From: JAAYYM01 sp964631375
Lineage (GTDB): Bacteria; Bacillota; Clostridia; Lachnospirales; Lachnospiraceae
Direction: 5' to 3'
Assembly (NCBI GenBank): GCA_964631375.1
Contig: CAZVYQ010000005.1
Coordinates: forward strand, 1 to 64,000
DNA: 64,000 bases
The translations under genes were made by a program, and so were the position numbers. Each line of letters begins with the position of its first letter. Position 1 is the first letter of the stretch. Positions 61,130 through 64,000 of this stretch are shown piece after piece. Below the pieces are notes generated by a model, which ran no database searches, was not told the DNA's origin, and saw only the letters and a program-made list of their open reading frames with translations.

Positions 61130-61891
61130 TTATTGATTGACCTGTTCAAAGGAGTACTGCTGATGTACCTGTCTTCCTAACAAGGTAATTGCTTTTTGCG
61201 GACATTGATTGAGACAGCGGTAACACATGGTACATTTTCCATCCTGCACCACCCTTCCGTTCTTAAGTGACAGATTTTGCATCGGACAGACTTTGACACA
61301 TTGTCCACAACCCTTGCAGGCTTCACTGAAGGTGATATGAGTAAAATAATGCTGTGCCTTATGGCCAAACCATAGTCGCTGCCCAAACAGCCCTTTCATG
61401 TGTGCGATCCAGCCCAACCCTTCCTGTGGGTATTGGTTATGTTTGATCTTTACTGCAATCTGTTCTATCTTCTCATCAGCCAGTCTAATAATCTCACGAT
61501 TTTTTTCGTCAACCCTTTTTAAAACTTTCTCATCACAGATAGAATCCGGCATACGAATCTGCAATCCCCCAATGACGTTTGCACCATATTTTTGCAGAAT
61601 ACGAGCCGCACATCCTGTACCGTCTCCGCTGAACAGTCCCATGGTTGTGAGGCAGATTACCTGCTTGCCCTGCCATAAGGTTTGATATTTTGTGATGAAA
61701 TCACGTATCATGATCGGGATATTGGAAAATTGTGTCATATATCCCAATATGATCATATCATGCTTTTGAATGCTTGACTCGACCGCCTCGCTTTCGATTG
61801 GTAAAGATTCAGCATTGTCATCTAAAAGGTATAATAATTTTTCAACACAATGCTTTGTATTTCCTGATCCGCTTAAATAAATTCCTAACAT
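61130..61891 (-). CDS. Flavodoxin-ferredoxin fusion (EFR1-like)
   Basis: The 253-residue protein joins an N-terminal flavodoxin-like domain (FMN phosphate loop SGSGNTKHC; LGYMTQFSNIPIMIRDFI) to two 4Fe-4S clusters at the C-terminus, CKGCGQCVKVCP and CTMCYRCLNQCP. Such EFR1-type proteins carry low-potential electrons in anaerobes. It has no membrane helix or signal and is cytosolic. It lies 67 bp downstream of the FMN-binding membrane protein and probably in the same TetR-controlled unit, suggesting it supplies or accepts electrons for that protein. Confidence 0.88.
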   Translation of the reverse strand: MLGIYLSGSGNTKHCVEKLLYLLDDNAESLPIESEAVESSIQKHDMIILGYMTQFSNIPIMIRDFITKYQTLWQGKQVICLTTMGLFSGDGTGCAARILQKYGANVIGGLQIRMPDSICDEKVLKRVDEKNREIIRLADEKIEQIAVKIKHNQYPQEGLGWIAHMKGLFGQRLWFGHKAQHYFTHITFSEACKGCGQCVKVCPMQNLSLKNGRVVQDGKCTMCYRCLNQCPQKAITLLGRQVHQQYSFEQVNQ

Positions 61892-61958
61892 AAGATTTCC
61901 ACCCTTTCTCTATCTGTAATGATTGATATTGTTTGTTGATTGTTTCAATGAATTAACT

Positions 61959-62633
61959 CTACCTCTGTTGTTTTTGCATGAGAGCGTTATACACTGCTTT
62001 TTCGATCACACGGCTGGAGTTGGTTGCTCCCGATACCGCATCTACTGTTACCTTCTGCTGATCAACGATCTGCTCCGGAATGATCTCCGCCGATTGCCCT
62101 CGCTCTGTACGATGCTCTAGGAGATCAACGGATTGTATCACACCATCTTCAACAGACACCTGCACTCTGGCATATACATATCCGGCATCATACTCTCCAA
62201 TATAATCACCGTCGACTATCTCACTGATCCGGACATCTTCCAACTGAATTGCTTTCATCGCCTCTTTGTATTGGCTTAGGCTGACAAAACCGAAGGTCAC
62301 ATGTACGACGAAACAAATGAGAATACCGACCGCCGCAATCCGGTGTACTTTGATCCACCTTTTCTCTAGTTTGTTTCGGTTAAGATAACTGATGACCTCC
62401 ATCAAGGTAAACAAAACCATAACGATCCCTGTGACATACATACCGATTGGTCTCTGTTTGAACAGTTTCCATGCAAGGATCAAATGAAGCATTGCAATCA
62501 AGGGTAGTAGAAACCCTATCAGTTTATGTAGGTTCATATAAAATTTTTGAAATCCCGGATGTTTCACTTTTTTTAATATAACTTTACCCACAAGTATCAA
62601 ATATAAAACTGCTAATATTATTCCAATAATCAT
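61959..62633 (-). CDS. Four-helix (bis-heme type) membrane protein with covalent FMN-binding domain
   Basis: The 224-residue protein has four N-terminal membrane helices (residues ~1-22, 36-58, 62-84, 97-118). Helix 2 carries H36 and H50 and helix 4 carries H97 and H111: two HX13H pairs like the heme b ligands of ferric-reductase and NOX-type membrane domains. An extracytoplasmic FMN_bind domain follows, with the flavinylation motif DAVSGATNSS near the C-terminus, where the Thr would carry FMN added by ApbE. The inferred role is transmembrane electron transfer. The start overlaps the tetR stop by 4 nt. Heme binding is inferred from spacing alone. Confidence 0.8.
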   Translation of the reverse strand: MIIGIILAVLYLILVGKVILKKVKHPGFQKFYMNLHKLIGFLLPLIAMLHLILAWKLFKQRPIGMYVTGIVMVLFTLMEVISYLNRNKLEKRWIKVHRIAAVGILICFVVHVTFGFVSLSQYKEAMKAIQLEDVRISEIVDGDYIGEYDAGYVYARVQVSVEDGVIQSVDLLEHRTERGQSAEIIPEQIVDQQKVTVDAVSGATNSSRVIEKAVYNALMQKQQR

Positions 62634-63298
62634 TGTTCGACACTCCTGCTGAAATTTAGAAACAGATGTTCAAAACTATTTTGTAGAAATACTTCCTTTG
62701 TCACCCCGAAATTCTTTAATAAATAAGCTTCCTTATTATCTGCAAGAGTAATGATTCCATAGATACTCCCCCATTGTTCCATGATCATGATCAATTTCTT
62801 GGCACTTTCACATGTATCCTGAGAATTGGTCCGCAATGAAGTGCTTGGCATTTCTGTCAGAAAATCGGAGTAAATCAACTGGTTGATCTGCTCTCCTGTC
62901 TCATAGATTTTTCGTAGAACTTCGTTGTTTTGCAAAGCCTCATCGTCAACACGGATTTCCTCTACGATCAATTGAAAACTCAAAGGATATGACTTTTTAA
63001 ACTCCACGAGCACTCGGCAGATCATCATATATCTTGTTTTCAGATCAGTACCTTCTATCACCACGTTTCTTTTTAACTCATCATATAAATACTGCATTGC
63101 TTCCAGGGAGATATAATCCCGGATTTCTTCCTTGTTCTTAAAATAAATATAAAGTGTGGATTTGCTTATGTCTGCTTCCCTCGCAATATCGTTCATAAGC
63201 GTTTTTTCATATCCATACTCCAGAAAAAGCTTCTTTGCAATTCCTGCGATCCATGCCTTGTTCCTGACATCCAGATCAATTTCCTTTTTTCTTGCCAT
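62630..63298 (-). CDS. TetR/AcrR family regulator
   Basis: The 222-residue protein has an N-terminal TetR helix-turn-helix (MNDIAREADISKSTLYIYFKNKEEI, near residues 35-60) and a variable ligand-binding region. The ATG at 63296-63298 has GGAGG 5 nt upstream; a TTG four codons earlier is less likely. It is the first gene of the redox unit and overlaps the FMN-binding gene by 4 nt. Its promoter is bracketed by an inverted repeat, so autoregulation is likely. Confidence 0.92.
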   Translation of the reverse strand: MARKKEIDLDVRNKAWIAGIAKKLFLEYGYEKTLMNDIAREADISKSTLYIYFKNKEEIRDYISLEAMQYLYDELKRNVVIEGTDLKTRYMMICRVLVEFKKSYPLSFQLIVEEIRVDDEALQNNEVLRKIYETGEQINQLIYSDFLTEMPSTSLRTNSQDTCESAKKLIMIMEQWGSIYGIITLADNKEAYLLKNFGVTKEVFLQNSFEHLFLNFSRSVEQ

Positions 63299-63314
63299 AG
63301 TAACCTCCAAGCAG

Positions 63315-63362
63315 ATTAATCGTACTCCATGTGCGTTTTATAATACTCCGAGTTCGATTAAT
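63315..63362. promoter_or_regulatory. Candidate TetR operator, inverted repeat around the -10
   Basis: Arms ATTAATCGTACTCC (63315-63328) and CGAGTTCGATTAAT (63349-63362) are inverted copies matching at 12 of 14 positions. The 20 bp between them contain the -10. Each arm also contains the short palindrome ATTAAT. Confidence 0.6.
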
Positions 63363-63368
63363 TGTCAA
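63340..63368 (-). promoter_or_regulatory. Sigma-A promoter of the tetR redox unit
   Basis: The minus strand carries a perfect TTGACA (63363-63368), 17 bp, and TATTAT (63340-63345), about 42 bp before the tetR ATG. Confidence 0.85.
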
Positions 63369-63386
63369 TATTAATTTCTTGAGAAA

Positions 63387-63424
63387 TTAAAAATACCTGA
63401 AAGCCACTTCTAGCCTTCAGGTAT
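63387..63424 (-). terminator. Terminator after polC
   Basis: On the minus strand ATACCTGAAGGC pairs with GCTTTCAGGTAT with one wobble, followed by TTTTTAATT. It lies 52 bp beyond the polC stop. Confidence 0.88.
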
Positions 63425-63476
63425 CCATCTCTACCATTCATCAAAATGATCGGTCTCCTATATTCATTTCATAGTT

Positions 63477-64000
63477 CTATGCAAAGTCAAACAATGAGAT
63501 CTGGTTTTTCTCTGGGATGTCACCTAACAGTCCGAGGTTATACATATAATCCACAACCGTCATACTGACCTTGGATCTCTGGTAAAAATCCTCCTTGGAG
63601 AGAAACGGTCCTCCCTTGACTGCTTCCACAACTGCATCGGCAGCATTCTCTCCCATTCCGTCAATACTCGTCAGTGGTGGCATGATCTTATTATCTACGA
63701 TCCTACACTTTCTTGCATCCACTGAAAAGATATCAATCGGTGTAAACTCATAACCACGTGCATACATCTCCTGTGCAATCTTCATATCCTTCATCGTTCC
63801 CTGCTCCTTGGGAGTCAGAGTGTCCTCACGGCGTTTGTAATCCTCCATATAGTATTCCAGGCGGTCTCTGCCCTGACACATAATATCATAATTAAAGCCC
63901 GTTGCACGAATGCTGAAAAATGCTGAATAGTATGCCAGCGGATAATTAATCTTATAATAAGCAATACGCCAGGCCATCATAACATATGCAGCAGCATGAG
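63477..64000 (-). CDS. polC: DNA polymerase III PolC, C-terminal part
   Basis: PolC is the replicative DNA polymerase of low-GC Gram-positive bacteria. The last 174 codons are in the window and the gene continues beyond the right edge. The visible sequence (SHAAAYVMMAWRIAYYKINY; INYPLAYYSAFFSIRATGF; SIDGMGENAADAVVEA; then NQISLFDFA at the end) matches the PolC tail. PolC precedes rimP in Bacillus; here seven other genes, including the tRNA, separate them. Confidence 0.93.
   Translation of the reverse strand, partial: HAAAYVMMAWRIAYYKINYPLAYYSAFFSIRATGFNYDIMCQGRDRLEYYMEDYKRREDTLTPKEQGTMKDMKIAQEMYARGYEFTPIDIFSVDARKCRIVDNKIMPPLTSIDGMGENAADAVVEAVKGGPFLSKEDFYQRSKVSMTVVDYMYNLGLLGDIPEKNQISLFDFA

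Noticed and set aside
1..64000. CRISPR arrays, insertion sequences or prophage genes
   Set aside because: No regularly spaced repeats with unique spacers, and no transposase, integrase or phage structural product was found on either strand.

Overview
The window is a 64 kb chromosomal stretch from a spore-forming, low-to-moderate GC Firmicute of the class Clostridia, most like a Lachnospiraceae member. The evidence is a full spoIIIAA-AH operon, spoIVB next to spo0A, a PolC-type replicase, RNase Y, dual LexA (DinR-type) boxes at recA, and Firmicute gene order throughout. Every protein gene except one (the rqcH/fbpA homologue) lies on the minus strand, so the window reads naturally from right to left. 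No transposase, prophage gene or CRISPR array was seen. There is one assembly gap of 100 N at 38178-38277.

Read in transcription order, the right end begins with the 3' end of polC and its terminator. A small TetR-controlled redox module follows (TetR; a four-helix membrane protein with two HX13H pairs and a covalent-FMN motif; a flavodoxin/ferredoxin protein). Next come a tRNA-Glu(CTC), a large polytopic membrane protein and a MATE transporter. The translation operon rimP-nusA-ylxR-ylxQ-infB-rbfA-nrnA-truB-ribF occupies 48955-57569. In Bacillus subtilis ribF is followed directly by rpsO and pnp. Here a 13 kb block is inserted between them: a Na/Pi cotransporter, pstSCAB-phoU with a response regulator and histidine kinase, an EAL-CBS-GGDEF protein and a second Na/Pi cotransporter broken at the N gap, and an SH3-NlpC/P60 wall hydrolase. 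Candidate OmpR-family binding repeats sit before four of these transcription units.

Then come rpsO and pnp with structured leaders, the spoIIIA operon behind a sigma-E-like promoter, deoB, prfC with a transglutaminase-like lipoprotein, and a long operon asp23-nusB-xseA-xseB-ispA-dxs-tlyA-nadK-argR-recN. This is followed by spoIVB, spo0A and glgA. The single plus-strand gene, rqcH, converges on glgA with overlapping stop codons and diverges from yicC-gmk-rpoZ-rimO-pgsA-cinA. The left end has recA-recX under LexA control and RNase Y, which lacks only its last couple of codons.

The least ordinary parts are: the 436 bp pstS-pstC spacer, which carries a 239 bp imperfect inverted repeat and a second 79 bp palindrome; the predicted heme/FMN electron-transfer module beside polC; the leader RNAs of pnp, rpsO and rimP-nusA; and the N gap, whose flanks are identical over exactly 55 bp.
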